In this document: piece after piece, positions 9,844 through 19,039 of the stretch
How the letters are laid out: each line of letters opens with the position of its first letter
Numbering within the stretch: position 1 is the stretch's first letter
Assembly: GCA_022651005.1 (NCBI GenBank)
Contig: JALCQD010000001.1
Coordinates: forward strand, 248,001-312,000
Origin: Bifidobacteriaceae bacterium
Lineage (GTDB): Bacteria > Actinomycetota > Actinomycetes > Actinomycetales > Bifidobacteriaceae
DNA: 64,000 bases
Reading direction: 5' to 3'
Made by a program: the position numbers and the translations under genes
The notes under the pieces: generated by a model
Database searches by the model: none
What the model was told of the DNA's origin: nothing
Seen by the model: the letters and a program-made list of their open reading frames with translations, nothing else

Positions 9844-10833
9844 TCAGTTCCTTCCTTCCGCTTGCTCACCGCTCATTATTGCGCCTCCGGCCGTTCCCAC
9901 ACTGAAACGCGGACGTCCGGTGAGATCTGGTTGCGTCTCGACAGCGTGGAAACCCTCTTGCACGAGCGACGCGCGAACCGCCGCTCCCTGCGAAATGTCG
10001 TGTTCCATCACGAAGTAGCCTCCGGGCCGCAGCAAACGGGCCGCACGTTCGATCACCAGCTCGGGAATGCGCATCCCATCCGCAGACCCCCCATACAGCG
10101 CACGGTCGGGATCGCGGTCCACCTCCGGTTGTGTTGTCGGCTCAGATTCTGGAACGTACGGAGGGTTCGAGATGATGCAGTCCACTCTCCCATTGAGTTC
10201 CTGCAACGTCTCGTCAGCGGTTGCATCGGCGAGAAGCGGCGTAAAGGTCATCTTTGGATACTGACTCTTCACGCTGGTGGCGTTGCGTGTGAGCCATCGG
10301 AAGGCCTGCGAATCTATTTCCACGGAAGTGACGTGCGCCCCCCGAATCTCACTCGCCACGCTGAGTCCCACTGCGCCGGTGCCAGCGCACAGGTCCACGA
10401 CGAGAGGCTCCTTAAGCCCTGCTGCGTTCAACCAATCGATACCCGCCTGCACCACTGTCTCAGTTTCGGGACGCGGTATGAAGACCCCGGGTTCCACCGA
10501 GAGTTCCAAAAATCTAAAGCCAACCGAGCCCACAATGTACTGGAGCGGCTCTCTGGAAGCGCGACGGGTGCAGAAATCAGCGAAGCGTGCACGAACTTCA
10601 TCGATATCGCAAGCCTCCGGCACACCCAGCGCCAGCCACCTACGCACATCTGAAAGCGACACACTTGCGGCTGCTGCGAGGAGCATCAGGGCCTCATGGT
10701 CGGCGTGCTCGATCCCAGCGTCACTCAGTTGCTTCTGTGCCGAACGCACCAACAATGCAATGTAGGCGGCATCAACACTGCCCTCGTCGTCGACCTCTCC
10801 AGTATTACCGTGAAGAGCACTCACTTCCATCAT
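9844..10833 (-). CDS. prmC: Peptide chain release factor N5-glutamine methyltransferase
   Basis: PrmC uses S-adenosylmethionine to methylate the Gln of the GGQ motif in release factors. The 329-residue protein has the N-terminal helical domain ending in REPLQYIVGSVGF. The Rossmann methyltransferase domain follows, with VVDLCAGTGAVGLSVA (SAM loop) and the catalytic IISNPPYVPESE. Two adjacent ATGs open the frame (10833 and 10830). It begins 9 bp after the stop of prfA, its substrate's gene, which supports the assignment. A run of about 20 extra residues at the N-terminus is polar. Confidence 0.95.
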   Translation of the reverse strand: MMEVSALHGNTGEVDDEGSVDAAYIALLVRSAQKQLSDAGIEHADHEALMLLAAAASVSLSDVRRWLALGVPEACDIDEVRARFADFCTRRASREPLQYIVGSVGFRFLELSVEPGVFIPRPETETVVQAGIDWLNAAGLKEPLVVDLCAGTGAVGLSVASEIRGAHVTSVEIDSQAFRWLTRNATSVKSQYPKMTFTPLLADATADETLQELNGRVDCIISNPPYVPESEPTTQPEVDRDPDRALYGGSADGMRIPELVIERAARLLRPGGYFVMEHDISQGAAVRASLVQEGFHAVETQPDLTGRPRFSVGTAGGAIMSGEQAEGRN

Positions 10834-10842
10834 GAGGGTCTC

Positions 10843-11931
10843 TCAGACCTGACGCGCCAGACGCTCGGCCTCGTCGGCCTGAATATCGGAGTCGATGACT
10901 GCCTGCAGATCGCCGTCGAGCACTGCATCGAGGTTGTACGCCTTGTAGTTGGTACGGTGGTCCACAATGCGATTCTCTGGGAAGTTATACGTGCGAATGC
11001 GTTCGGAACGGTCCAGGCTGCGCACCTGAGAATGGCGCATATCGGCTGCCTCGGCCTCCTCCTGCTCGTGCTTGAGGGCAAGCAGCCGTGACTTCAGGAC
11101 TCGCAAGGCCGCCGCACGATTCTGAATCTGGGACTTCTCATCCTGCATGCTCACAACAATGCCGGTGGGGATATGCGTCATGCGCACCGCGGAATACGTC
11201 GTGTTGACCGACTGTCCACCCGGGCCGGAGCTCATGAAGATATCGATCTTCAGATCCTTAGGATCGATTTGAATCTCATCGTCGTCCTCGTCTGCCTCCG
11301 GGAACACGATGACACCGGCGGCACTCGTCTGGATGCGCCCTTGCGATTCGGTGACGGGGATGCGTTGCACTCGGTGCACGCCGCCCTCGTATTTCAGGCT
11401 TGCCCACACACCGTCCTGCGGAGAAACAGAGCCCTTTGTGCGGAAAGCGATCTGAGCGTCCTTGACGCCACCAAGTTCCGTGCCGTTCTCGCTCATCATC
11501 TCGGTTGACCACCCACGCTTCTCCGCATAGCGCAAATACATGCGCATGAGATCACCCGCGAACAGCGCGGCCTCGTCGCCGCCTGTTCCCGCCTTGATCT
11601 CCATGATGGTATCGCGTGCGTCGTCGGGGTCTCTCGGAATGAGTGCCACGCGAAGAGCCTCTTCAGCGTCTGCAACCTGAGGTTCCAGCCGCTTTGCCTC
11701 TGCAGCGAAGTCCGCGTCCTCGCTGGCAAGTTCCTTGGCTGCTTCGAGATCGTCAGACGCCGACTTCCACTTCTCATACGCGGACACAATGGAGCCGAGA
11801 GCCGCATGGCGTCGACCGAGCTTGCGAATCTTATTGGGGTCGGATGCCACCTCTGGCTGGCTCATCTGTACTTCCAAGTCGTGGTATTCCTCAACTGCGG
11901 TCAACGCCGCAGGAAATTTTGAGTCCGCCAT
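10843..11931 (-). CDS. prfA: Peptide chain release factor 1
   Basis: RF1 recognises UAA and UAG and triggers peptide release. The 362-residue protein is of usual length. It has an N-terminal coiled-coil region, the stop-codon-reading tripeptide PVT in [10 protein letters not shown] (an RF1-type P-x-T), and the catalytic GGQ in [16 protein letters not shown]. It lies between rpmE and prmC, and an intervening hairpin at 11983-12030 may separate it from rpmE transcription. Confidence 0.97.
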   Translation of the reverse strand: MADSKFPAALTAVEEYHDLEVQMSQPEVASDPNKIRKLGRRHAALGSIVSAYEKWKSASDDLEAAKELASEDADFAAEAKRLEPQVADAEEALRVALIPRDPDDARDTIMEIKAGTGGDEAALFAGDLMRMYLRYAEKRGWSTEMMSENGTELGGVKDAQIAFRTKGSVSPQDGVWASLKYEGGVHRVQRIPVTESQGRIQTSAAGVIVFPEADEDDDEIQIDPKDLKIDIFMSSGPGGQSVNTTYSAVRMTHIPTGIVVSMQDEKSQIQNRAAALRVLKSRLLALKHEQEEAEAADMRHSQVRSLDRSERIRTYNFPENRIVDHRTNYKAYNLDAVLDGDLQAVIDSDIQADEAERLARQV

Positions 11932-11982
11932 ACCGGCCCCTTTCTACGAATGTGCGTGGTATCAACCACACCTAAAGACAAC

Positions 11983-12030
11983 AAAAACGCCAGCCCGACG
12001 CAGATTGGAGCTGCGCGCAGACTGGCGTTT
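11983..12030 (-). terminator. Terminator/attenuator between rpmE and prfA
   Basis: AAACGCCAG (11985-11993) and CTGGCGTTT (12022-12030) form a perfect 9-bp stem, with an inner CTGCGCGCAG palindrome. On the minus strand TTTTTGTTGTCTTT follows. It lies just after the rpmE stop and 50 bp before prfA, so it can end rpmE transcripts or reduce read-through. Confidence 0.8.
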
Positions 12031-12038
12031 AAGGTTCG

Positions 12039-12254
12039 TTACTTGGAAGCCTTCTTGCCGTAACGAGCTTCGAAGCGAGCCACACGACCGCCGGTATCGA
12101 GAATCTTCTGCTTGCCGGTGTAGAACGGATGGCACTTCGCGCAAACGTCTGCTGTGATGTGTCCCGAGGTGACCGTGGAACGCGTCACGAAAGTGTTGCC
12201 GCAAGAGCACACGACCTCAGTGGGGACATACTCGGGATGAATTCCCTTTTTCAT
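12039..12254 (-). CDS. rpmE: Ribosomal protein bL31, zinc-binding form
   Basis: The start is placed at ATG 12254, giving a 71-residue protein with the family N-terminus [15 protein letters not shown] lies 6 nt before it, and the longer upstream frame is not supported. Two CxxC-like pairs are present: CSCGN and [10 protein letters not shown]. This is the zinc-retaining (C+) form of L31. It sits at the large-subunit central protuberance and bridges to the small subunit. Its neighbours are prfA and prmC, as in many actinobacteria. Confidence 0.97.
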   Translation of the reverse strand: MKKGIHPEYVPTEVVCSCGNTFVTRSTVTSGHITADVCAKCHPFYTGKQKILDTGGRVARFEARYGKKASK

Positions 12255-12393
12255 ACTGACTCCTAGAACTAGAGGATTCGGGTCGCCTTGCCGGGATTGG
12301 CAGACGTGAACCGAAGCCTTCAATAGGTTACTACCATGCCTCGAATTAGCAAATTATTGACGCAGGCCTTCGACGCTTCTACGTCTGTTTCCC

Positions 12394-13077
12394 TTACTTC
12401 TCTCCGGCCTCGAGCGCGCGAACCGTGAGAACTACCGTTGAGGCATTGCCGCAGCCGGTATAGTCGCTGGTCTTCACTGAGATGGCTTGCTTTTGATCCG
12501 GAGGGTACACCTTCATTGCGTCTGCCTTCTTGGGAGAGCACACAGACTCCGAGTAGGCACCCGCGTTCGTGATCTTCAGCACAGAGTGAGCGGAATCACC
12601 GGCCTTCAGCGTGATGGATTTCGAGGCGACGCTCGAGTCACGCTCGGCCGCGGCGCCAATCTGCGTGCCGTCTGCTTGCAGAGAGACTCCGGGGAACCCC
12701 TTCACCGTGCACGAGGAGGTGCCGGAGTTGGTGAAGACCAGGTACGGATAGGCGTTGCCCGCGCCACCTCCTTGCCCGGAGCTAAGGCTTACCTTGAGAT
12801 TCGCGCTGGTGCACTCGCCGTTGGATGAGTCCCCAGTCGACGACGCGGTGTCAGAAGAATCGGAACCGGCGCTTTGAGAGTCCGCCGAGTCCGTGGAATT
12901 CGCTGTCGCGTCGTCTTTGTTCGAATCAGTACTTGATTGACTGGAGTCAGAGGAATCCTTGGATGCCGTGCCATCGCTCGCCGAGGTTTGACCGCAGCCT
13001 CCGAGCGCCACGAGGAGCACGGAGGTCGCAACGACGCCCATCACACGAGCAATCTTTCCATCAAATATATGCATCAT
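12394..13077 (-). CDS. Secreted lipoprotein with DUF4232-type domain
   Basis: The 227-residue protein opens with a signal peptide and lipobox LVALGGC (Cys near residue 28). About 60 residues rich in Ser, Asp and Thr act as a wall-spanning linker. A C-terminal domain of about 140 residues then follows, with paired cysteines, GTSSCTVKGFPGVSL and DYTGCG. This layout matches actinobacterial DUF4232 lipoproteins, whose function is unknown. A second in-frame Met directly follows the first. It is monocistronic in appearance, between rpmE and the ClC gene, both on the same strand. Confidence 0.85.
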   Translation of the reverse strand: MMHIFDGKIARVMGVVATSVLLVALGGCGQTSASDGTASKDSSDSSQSSTDSNKDDATANSTDSADSQSAGSDSSDTASSTGDSSNGECTSANLKVSLSSGQGGGAGNAYPYLVFTNSGTSSCTVKGFPGVSLQADGTQIGAAAERDSSVASKSITLKAGDSAHSVLKITNAGAYSESVCSPKKADAMKVYPPDQKQAISVKTSDYTGCGNASTVVLTVRALEAGEK

Positions 13078-13132
13078 GATTTCAGAGTATCAGCCGAATT
13101 CTGTGCACTCTGTGCTTACTTACACCCCGTGC

Positions 13133-14527
13133 TTATTTGCCGGACGGCACCACTCCCGCACGCCAGCGCTTCGGAATGCGTCTGCCGTGCGCGGCATAGG
13201 AGCCCAACTCATCGTAAATTGGCTGACCGCCCATGGCGTCGTACACGATGTAGGCCAGTAACGTCACTACTCCCAGCGGCATCAACACACCGTACGACGT
13301 CATTTCCATCACCAAGATAATGGCCGTCAACGGAGCCTTGCTCACCGCTCCAAAAAGTCCTGCCATGCCAACAATCACCATGAGCGACACGTATCCGGCA
13401 TCAGTTCTCATCCCCGCGCCAGACCATCCGAGCCATTCGAAGCACCGCGCGCTCAATGCGCCAAAAACCGCTCCCAACGTGAGCATCGGGAGGAAGATTC
13501 CACCAGGCAATCCAGAGCCATACGACAGCTGCGAACCCACCAGACGCACCACGAACAACAGCACGAGCATGAGAATCGGCACATTGGCGTGGCTCAGCAT
13601 CGTCACCAACTCATTGCCGCCACCCAGCGCATCGGGGAGAAAGAGCCCCACCGGGATGACCAGCAGAAGCGGAATAAGTGGGCGAAGGTTCTTGGGCACG
13701 TGAAGAACCTTGTAAAAATCAAATCCCCAAAACAGCGACTTCTCATACAACTTGGCCACTAAGCCGAGCACTACCCCGAGCACCAACAGCTGCCAATATT
13801 GGGAAATGGGGGGAACGTGTGCCTCAGGAAGGTCGAAAACGGGTTTTAGCCCGAACACTTCGACCGCCACAGAACTTGCGGTCAGCGAGGCAGCGAAGGC
13901 GGAAAGGCCAATCTTAAGCGAAAAACGCGAATAGATCTCCTCTGCCACAAAAAGCACACCCGCAATCGGAGCCGTAAAAGCCGCCGACAATCCGGCTGCG
14001 GCACCAGCAGCGACGAGTTCCCTGCGAAACTTTCGCGTCGTGGCGGTGGAAGCCGACATTCCCATGCCAACGCTCGCACCAATCTGGACGCTGGGCCCCT
14101 CACGCCCCAAGAACAGACCAGGGCAGATGGCCATGAGACCGCCGATGATCTTGCGCCAGAGAACTTTTGCCCACGGGAACCTTACCGGCTGTGCGGAGCG
14201 CAGGCGAGATTCCACGTCAGGAATTCCGGAGCCTGCCGACAGCGGTTCGCTTTTCACCATCCACGCCAAACCGACTGCGAGCGCGCAACTCACCGGGAGA
14301 ATGATGGCAAGCGTCCACCAATGACCGTCAAGCGTAAAGCCGTACAGTTTTTTGAGCCACACGACGGAAAAGGAAATGGTCCAACGAAAGACGCTCACGA
14401 CCGCACCCACGAGCGCCCCAACCACAACGGACCACCCAACGAGTCGAGGGGATACGGAATGGCGAGAAAGACGACGCACATAAGAGAAAGCGGAGTCCTT
14501 GGATTTATCCTTACCGGATGTACTCAC
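13133..14527 (-). CDS. ClC-family chloride/proton antiporter
   Basis: The 464-residue membrane protein has the three chloride-site motifs: GSGIPDVES, GREGPSVQIGAS with the gating Glu, and GSGLPGGIFLPMLTLGA. The second, internal proton-pathway Glu is present in VLFVAEEIYSRF, at the position of Glu203 in E. coli ClcA. An antiporter is therefore more likely than a channel. The family exchanges 2 Cl- for 1 H+ and helps in acid resistance. No CBS domains follow. The gene stands alone between a lipoprotein gene and groES. Confidence 0.93.
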   Translation of the reverse strand: MSTSGKDKSKDSAFSYVRRLSRHSVSPRLVGWSVVVGALVGAVVSVFRWTISFSVVWLKKLYGFTLDGHWWTLAIILPVSCALAVGLAWMVKSEPLSAGSGIPDVESRLRSAQPVRFPWAKVLWRKIIGGLMAICPGLFLGREGPSVQIGASVGMGMSASTATTRKFRRELVAAGAAAGLSAAFTAPIAGVLFVAEEIYSRFSLKIGLSAFAASLTASSVAVEVFGLKPVFDLPEAHVPPISQYWQLLVLGVVLGLVAKLYEKSLFWGFDFYKVLHVPKNLRPLIPLLLVIPVGLFLPDALGGGNELVTMLSHANVPILMLVLLFVVRLVGSQLSYGSGLPGGIFLPMLTLGAVFGALSARCFEWLGWSGAGMRTDAGYVSLMVIVGMAGLFGAVSKAPLTAIILVMEMTSYGVLMPLGVVTLLAYIVYDAMGGQPIYDELGSYAAHGRRIPKRWRAGVVPSGK

Positions 14528-14596
14528 TCCGCTCCCCTTTCATGTGACGCACCGTGCAGGTATGCGCTCACCGCGCCTCACCACACGCCAGCATAC

Positions 14597-14629
14597 AAAA
14601 AGCCCCGGTCGTTCTTGCAAACGATCGGG
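14597..14629 (-). terminator. Terminator of groES
   Basis: On the minus strand CCCGATCGTT and AACGACCGGG form a 10-bp stem with one mismatch around a short loop. GGCTTTTT follows. It lies just after the groES stop. Confidence 0.75.
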
Positions 14630-14652
14630 ACCAGAGAACAATGACGAGAAAA

Positions 14653-14946
14653 TTACTCGAGAATCGCGAGCACGTCGCGAGCCGACACGATGAGGTAATC
14701 CTCACCCTGATAGTTGAGCTCGGTGCCGCCGTACTTCGAGTAGAGAACCTTATCTCCGACCTTGATGTCTACGGGGATGAGCGCTCCCTTGTCGTCACGA
14801 CGACCTGGGCCAACTGCAAGGACCTCTCCCTGCTGCGGCTTTTCCTTGGCGGAATCCGGGATAACCAGACCCGACGCTGTCGTCGTTTCAGCAGCTGCCT
14901 GCTTGATAACGATCTTGTCTTCCAATGGCTTGAGTGAGACCGACAT
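14653..14946 (-). CDS. groES: Co-chaperonin GroES (Cpn10)
   Basis: The 97-residue protein caps the GroEL ring. It has the family N-terminus with PLEDKIVIK, the mobile-loop region [22 protein letters not shown], and the C-terminal [21 protein letters not shown] precedes the ATG. There is no groEL next to it, as usual for bifidobacteria and several other actinobacteria. A complete CIRCE operator overlapping a promoter lies about 100 bp upstream, so heat regulation by HrcA is expected. Confidence 0.97.
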   Translation of the reverse strand: MSVSLKPLEDKIVIKQAAAETTTASGLVIPDSAKEKPQQGEVLAVGPGRRDDKGALIPVDIKVGDKVLYSKYGGTELNYQGEDYLIVSARDVLAILE

Positions 14947-15039
14947 GTGGACCTCCTCTTTCTAGTGAGTTCGTTCCAATTCACTACGCGGATGCGCGGC
15001 GGCTGACGATCACCATCACTCTGCGAAGTGCTAAGGGTC

Positions 15040-15085
15040 ATAGTAACGCGCTTTTAGCACTCTGCCAATTTGAGTGCTAAAAGCG
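15040..15085 (-). promoter_or_regulatory. CIRCE operator inside the groES promoter
   Basis: TTAGCACTC, 9 bp, GAGTGCTAA (15054-15080) is an exact CIRCE element, the HrcA binding site. The symmetry extends to 14-bp arms (15049-15062 and 15072-15085). Read on the minus strand, TTGGCA (15063-15068) and TACTAT (15040-15045) are spaced by 17 bp and form a sigma-A-type promoter. HrcA binding would cover the spacer and both boxes. Confidence 0.92.
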
Positions 15086-15141
15086 AAATCACAAATATTC
15101 TGCGAAAGAACCGTCTTCTTCAGACTGCAGAGCCACAGCTT

Positions 15142-16302
15142 TTACGACTGACGACGAGCCAACACCGCATCGACGTCAACTCCAAGGGAATCCGAGGATG
15201 CCTCAGGAGCTGCAACAGAAGCGAGTTCTGTCTCGCTGGGGGCTACATCGGCGAACATGGCCTTCTGTTCCTCACGAGACTTCGGAACGGCCTTCGACAC
15301 CTGCTTATAAGACTTGATCTCGGCGCTCTTCACCGTATCGGTCTCAGAGGGCACTTCGGACTCGCCAAGAGAGAAGGAAATGAGATCCTTGTCAGAAGTC
15401 GATTCTCGCGTATCCGCCTGAGCGGCTGCCTTGGCGACCACGTTCACGGTGGTCGTCTCGTCGTCGGCGTTGCCGTCCTCGATGGCCTCGGCCTCGCTCG
15501 TCGGAGCGGGAGCACTCTTGGGCGCATAGGAGGGAGCCTCGGTCACTTTGCCGGACTCATCGGCCGCAGCCTCTGCCACGACTTCTTCCGCTGCACGTAC
15601 CTGTGCGGCTGCCTGCAACTTTGCGGCAGCACGCGCCTCGCGGGCGTCATGCCGCTTCGCAATGGCGGCGGCCTTCTCCTGTGCCTGCTTGCGTAGCACC
15701 TCACGCACATCGTTGACAGGAATCACATAGGTGGGCGCCGTTTCAAGAACTTCGTGGCCGGCTGGCGACAGTCCCGCGGCCTCGGGTGTGCTGACCGTGA
15801 TGGAATCTGTCACATGGGATGACTCAACGTCACTGGAGTCTGCAGTGGTACCTCCCGACGCTACGGATTCCTCCCACGCGCGAGCCACCTTTGCAGCGCG
15901 TGCCCCAAAGAAAAGAACCACAGCGATAAGAGCCACAGGAATAAGCGCAAACAACGGGCTGAAGTGCAGCACAATGCCGAGTACCACAAGCGCCACTGCC
16001 ACTAGCAGCAATGACCCCACAAGGATCTGACGGCGGCGAATCGAAGCGCGTCGGAGACTGCGAATCTCACTGATTTTCTCTTCCGACAACTGCTTGACAG
16101 CCTGTGGCATGTTCGTACCTCTCGCGCCCTGAATAATGGATCCAGGCTCAATTCTAACAAGGTGCAGAGAGGTGGAAAACCGATCCGCCTCGTGTTTCCT
16201 CGCTCTGTTGATAGCCAGCCGGGTTCGACTCGGCAAAATTCCGCACAAAACGAGTGCGACGATGGCAACAATGACTATGCTGCTCATCGAATCGAATCCC
16301 AT
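15142..16302 (-). CDS. Membrane protein with long acidic cytoplasmic tail, GlpR-like by position
   Basis: The 386-residue protein has an N-terminal membrane helix (about 6-24), a basic region of about 65 residues with RRASIRRRQ, two close helices (about 91-135), and a long Ala/Glu/Ser-rich tail with a coiled-coil-prone stretch (about 195-245). No enzyme motif is seen. In Mycobacterium and Corynebacterium a membrane protein next to rimJ, moeA and 5-FTHF cyclo-ligase has this kind of topology. In C. glutamicum it is GlpR, the receptor of the gephyrin-like divisome protein Glp. The same neighbours occur here, minus galU and moeA, so a GlpR-like role is a reasonable guess, not shown. Confidence 0.6.
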   Translation of the reverse strand: MGFDSMSSIVIVAIVALVLCGILPSRTRLAINRARKHEADRFSTSLHLVRIEPGSIIQGARGTNMPQAVKQLSEEKISEIRSLRRASIRRRQILVGSLLLVAVALVVLGIVLHFSPLFALIPVALIAVVLFFGARAAKVARAWEESVASGGTTADSSDVESSHVTDSITVSTPEAAGLSPAGHEVLETAPTYVIPVNDVREVLRKQAQEKAAAIAKRHDAREARAAAKLQAAAQVRAAEEVVAEAAADESGKVTEAPSYAPKSAPAPTSEAEAIEDGNADDETTTVNVVAKAAAQADTRESTSDKDLISFSLGESEVPSETDTVKSAEIKSYKQVSKAVPKSREEQKAMFADVAPSETELASVAAPEASSDSLGVDVDAVLARRQS

Positions 16303-16367
16303 GCCTTTACGATAGAGGACACCGTGTCGCCAAAGCTATGGTTGCGAGGGTGTGTCGCAAGAAATTC

Positions 16368-17015
16368 TCACGAATTCTGCGGAGCGGTAGGCACCGCTGT
16401 CTGCTGCTTCCCGTTCCCTACCTCAGCGAGGTGACTCGCAAGCTGCGATTCCACCGTGCCCACCACGTCCTCGGCAAGCAAGGACCAGGTCTCATGGTCA
16501 CGCCACTGCCCCGCCACGTGCATGTAATGACGCTTGAGTCCTTCGGGAATAAAACCCACCTTTTCAACCACGCGCCGTGAGTTAGCATTCACCGGCAGCA
16601 ATGCCACCTCGAGGCGATGGAGGTGCGGGCCCTGCTGGGAGAAGAACGCCCAGTCGGCCAAAAGCGCCACTGCGAGTGGGGTGAGGCCGCGTCCGGCGTG
16701 ATCTTGCGAAATCCAGTATCCCACGATGCCCGACCGCAGAGATCCGTAGGCGATGGCCCCCAAGGACACCTCACCCACGATCTCGCCGTTGTCCACCATA
16801 GCGAGCACTACGGCCTTACCGGCGTGGGCATCTTCGTCGATGCTGCGCACCCACTCCGCAAACGTCAGCGCCACTCCTGATTGCGGATCGCTCGCATTCC
16901 ACGGCTCGAGCCAGTCGTGGTTCTGAGTGCGCAACTTCTGCCAGCGAGGCTCATCCGACTCGCGGAATGGTCGCAGCGCAAAGCCAGGTTTAACCACATG
17001 CGAGCTGATGCTCAT
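16368..17015 (-). CDS. GNAT N-acetyltransferase, RimJ/RimL-like
   Basis: The start is set at ATG 17015, because longer frames overlap the divergent cyclo-ligase gene. That gives 215 residues. The fold runs from LRPFRESDEPRWQKLR, through IVGEVSLGAI and GYWISQDHAGRGLTP (acetyl-CoA loop), to VNANSRRVVEKVGFIPEG and HYMHVAGQWRDHETWSLL. This is typical of RimJ/RimL enzymes that acetylate protein N-termini; the true substrate is unknown. The binding site upstream is weak. The gene is upstream of the GlpR-like gene on the same strand and divergent from the cyclo-ligase. Confidence 0.85.
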   Translation of the reverse strand: MSISSHVVKPGFALRPFRESDEPRWQKLRTQNHDWLEPWNASDPQSGVALTFAEWVRSIDEDAHAGKAVVLAMVDNGEIVGEVSLGAIAYGSLRSGIVGYWISQDHAGRGLTPLAVALLADWAFFSQQGPHLHRLEVALLPVNANSRRVVEKVGFIPEGLKRHYMHVAGQWRDHETWSLLAEDVVGTVESQLASHLAEVGNGKQQTAVPTAPQNS

Positions 17016-17105
17016 GGGGTATGCGAAGTTGGAGTCTGTGGGCTCGAAGAGGCGGCGAAGACGAAGCACACACCTATTATTACCGGTGTCTGATACAACG
17101 AAGGC

Positions 17106-17753
17106 ATGAGTGAACGCAACGCCGATTCCACAACCGTGGTTCCGCATGATTCCAAGTCCGCACTGCGCAAGAAATTTCTCGCCCACAGACTAACGCTGCC
17201 ACAAGCGGAAATAACAGCATGCGGCGAACAATTGCGCGTTCGCGGCAACAAGATTTCCGAGATCACGCAGGCAAAAACACTCGCAGCTTATGTCTCCATG
17301 GGATCAGAAATTCCGACGCTCCCACTACTGAACGACGTACTCGCCCGGGGAACGAGGGTTCTTGTGCCCCGACTGGGAACAGGCCGCCAGATTGGGTGGT
17401 CATACATGGAGAGCTCAGAGCGGCTCGTGCCACAGGGTGCTCATCGACCAGAGGAACCGGCAGACGCTCCTGTTGTGGGACTCGATGAACTGAACACGGC
17501 AGACGTCATTCTTGTACCCGCTTTTTTCATCGATGCCGAAGGTTTCCGTTTGGGGCGCGGTGCCGGCTGGTACGATCGGGCACTCCTTCACCGTCGAGCG
17601 AACGCAGTCGTGATCGGAATCGCGTATCCATGGGAAACCGCAAGCGAAGAGCCCAAGGATGATGAAGCTTTACCCCGTCTGCTTCCCCGCGACCCACACG
17701 ACATTCCTGTCGGCATGGTGCTCACGCCCGCCGGCGTTACGCGGCTGCATTAA
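17106..17753 (+). CDS. 5-formyltetrahydrofolate cyclo-ligase
   Basis: The enzyme uses ATP to convert 5-formyl-THF into 5,10-methenyl-THF in the one-carbon pool. The 215-residue protein has an N-terminal KSALRKKFLAHR, the substrate-facing VSMGSEIPTLPLL, and the signature GRGAGWYDRALLHR, a variant of the usual GxGGGYYDR. ILVPAFFIDAEGFRLG precedes it. It leads the rightward set cyclo-ligase, fmdB, SAF protein, mscL, the same order as around Rv0992c in mycobacteria. Confidence 0.92.
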   Translation: MSERNADSTTVVPHDSKSALRKKFLAHRLTLPQAEITACGEQLRVRGNKISEITQAKTLAAYVSMGSEIPTLPLLNDVLARGTRVLVPRLGTGRQIGWSYMESSERLVPQGAHRPEEPADAPVVGLDELNTADVILVPAFFIDAEGFRLGRGAGWYDRALLHRRANAVVIGIAYPWETASEEPKDDEALPRLLPRDPHDIPVGMVLTPAGVTRLH

Positions 17754-17879
17754 AAGATGTAGTTCTAATCAGCTATCAGAACGATTCGCCTGCTGTTCGC
17801 CCGTTGGCATTACAATAGCTACTCGGTGTGCACGCGTGGAGCATGCGCACATTCCCGTTGACCGTGAAAGGTGTTATCT

Positions 17880-18074
17880 GTGCCCACTTACCACTATCGT
17901 TGCAAGAATTGCGGTTACGATTTCACGCTCATGCAGTCTTTCGACGATGATCCCATCACCGTATGCCCCAAGTGCGGCCAGGAGCAGATTCGCAAGGTCT
18001 TCGCCGCTGTTCCCATCGAGTTCAAGGGCCACGGCTTCTATCGCACGGATAAGTCCTCGGGCTCGTCAAAGTAG
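17880..18074 (+). CDS. FmdB-family zinc-ribbon protein
   Basis: The GTG at 17880 gives the usual FmdB N-terminus MPTYHYRCKNCGYDF and follows GAAAGG at a good distance. A GTG three codons earlier is less likely. The 64-residue protein has one zinc ribbon with CKNCG and CPKCGQ, plus the family phrase IRKVFAAVPIEFKGHGFYRTD. FmdB proteins are called regulatory from one old case, and their real role is uncertain. It follows the 5-FTHF cyclo-ligase, as in mycobacteria. Confidence 0.92.
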   Translation: MPTYHYRCKNCGYDFTLMQSFDDDPITVCPKCGQEQIRKVFAAVPIEFKGHGFYRTDKSSGSSK

Positions 18075-18151
18075 CCATGAGGAATTATTAGACTTTTCCA
18101 CACCCATCGATTTTTTCTGCCGCCACATTCGCATTACTGCATGATGGTGGA

Positions 18152-18880
18152 ATGACCTTTTTTGATCCCTCGGCGCAAGCGTTCGTGAAACGCATTATTT
18201 TGAAGCTTCCCGGACGGCACGCCTCCTTTGACGGCGCGTATGCCGACGACCGCATAGAAGCGCACTCGATCCACTCTGAGAGAGACTACATCAGCGTTGA
18301 GGATGCTCGTCTCACGTTGGAACGGCGCCGCAAATACGCGGCATTCCGCACGCTTGTTTTGATAGTGCTTGTCAGCATCTCTGCCCTCTTGTGCCTCCTC
18401 GTTGTGGCGCCGAACAAGAATCTCGCCGTGGTCGTTACGACACACGCAATTTCCGCTGATCACAAGATCACGGCATCGGATATACGCATTGAGTACGTCA
18501 ACGACACGACTCCCGCGGCAGGCGTCGCCGAAGAAACACATTCGCTGCTAGGAACGTACGCGTGCGTGAATCTACCTGCGGGCGCAATGCTGCAGAAATC
18601 TGCAGTGAGAGAGGCCCCTCCGGTTCCCGCGCATGCAACAGTCATCGCTGTGCCGTTGGAGAGCAGCACGCGTGAGCTGCAGGTAGGGCAGAGAATATCG
18701 TTGGCATCGCACGATGGCACAATCGCAGCAGAAGACGTCCTCATCATGTCGATTCCACCAGCGAGCGACGGCGACGGCGCATCCTCTACGGTTTTTGTGG
18801 CGGTCTCTGCCGAAAAAGCTCAGACAGTGTTGCGAAACGCTGAACAGGCGCCCCTTTTGGCGATCCAAACAACACGTTAA
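18152..18880 (+). CDS. SAF-domain membrane-anchored protein (CpaB/RcpC-like)
   Basis: The 242-residue protein has a cytoplasmic N-terminus of about 65 residues, one membrane helix (about 67-88), and an extracytoplasmic SAF domain. The SAF part shows THAISADHKITASDIR and LPAGAMLQKSAV. The family includes CpaB of pilus assembly and flagellar FlgA, but no pilus genes are nearby. In actinobacteria a SAF protein commonly sits between fmdB and mscL, as here. Its function is unknown. Confidence 0.8.
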   Translation: MTFFDPSAQAFVKRIILKLPGRHASFDGAYADDRIEAHSIHSERDYISVEDARLTLERRRKYAAFRTLVLIVLVSISALLCLLVVAPNKNLAVVVTTHAISADHKITASDIRIEYVNDTTPAAGVAEETHSLLGTYACVNLPAGAMLQKSAVREAPPVPAHATVIAVPLESSTRELQVGQRISLASHDGTIAAEDVLIMSIPPASDGDGASSTVFVAVSAEKAQTVLRNAEQAPLLAIQTTR

Positions 18881-19039
18881 GCTCAGATCACGCATGAATT
18901 CGACAGGTAGGCACAAACTGTGCCACCATGAATATGGACGTGGAGGTTGTACGCAGTGACAAACATGGTGCCGACCACCATTACGCCTCAACAAGTGAGC
19001 AATAACAAGGAAAATCTCGAGGACTATTCGGAGGACAGC

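Noticed and set aside
9131-12254. rpmE-prfA-prmC-sua5 considered as an unusual cluster
   Set aside because: This order is common in actinobacteria and ordinary here. Only the missing atp operon after it is notable.
17016-17186. Longer N-terminus of the RimJ-like gene
   Set aside because: It would overlap the divergent cyclo-ligase gene by 80 bp and adds a non-homologous leader. The family N-terminus begins at 17015.
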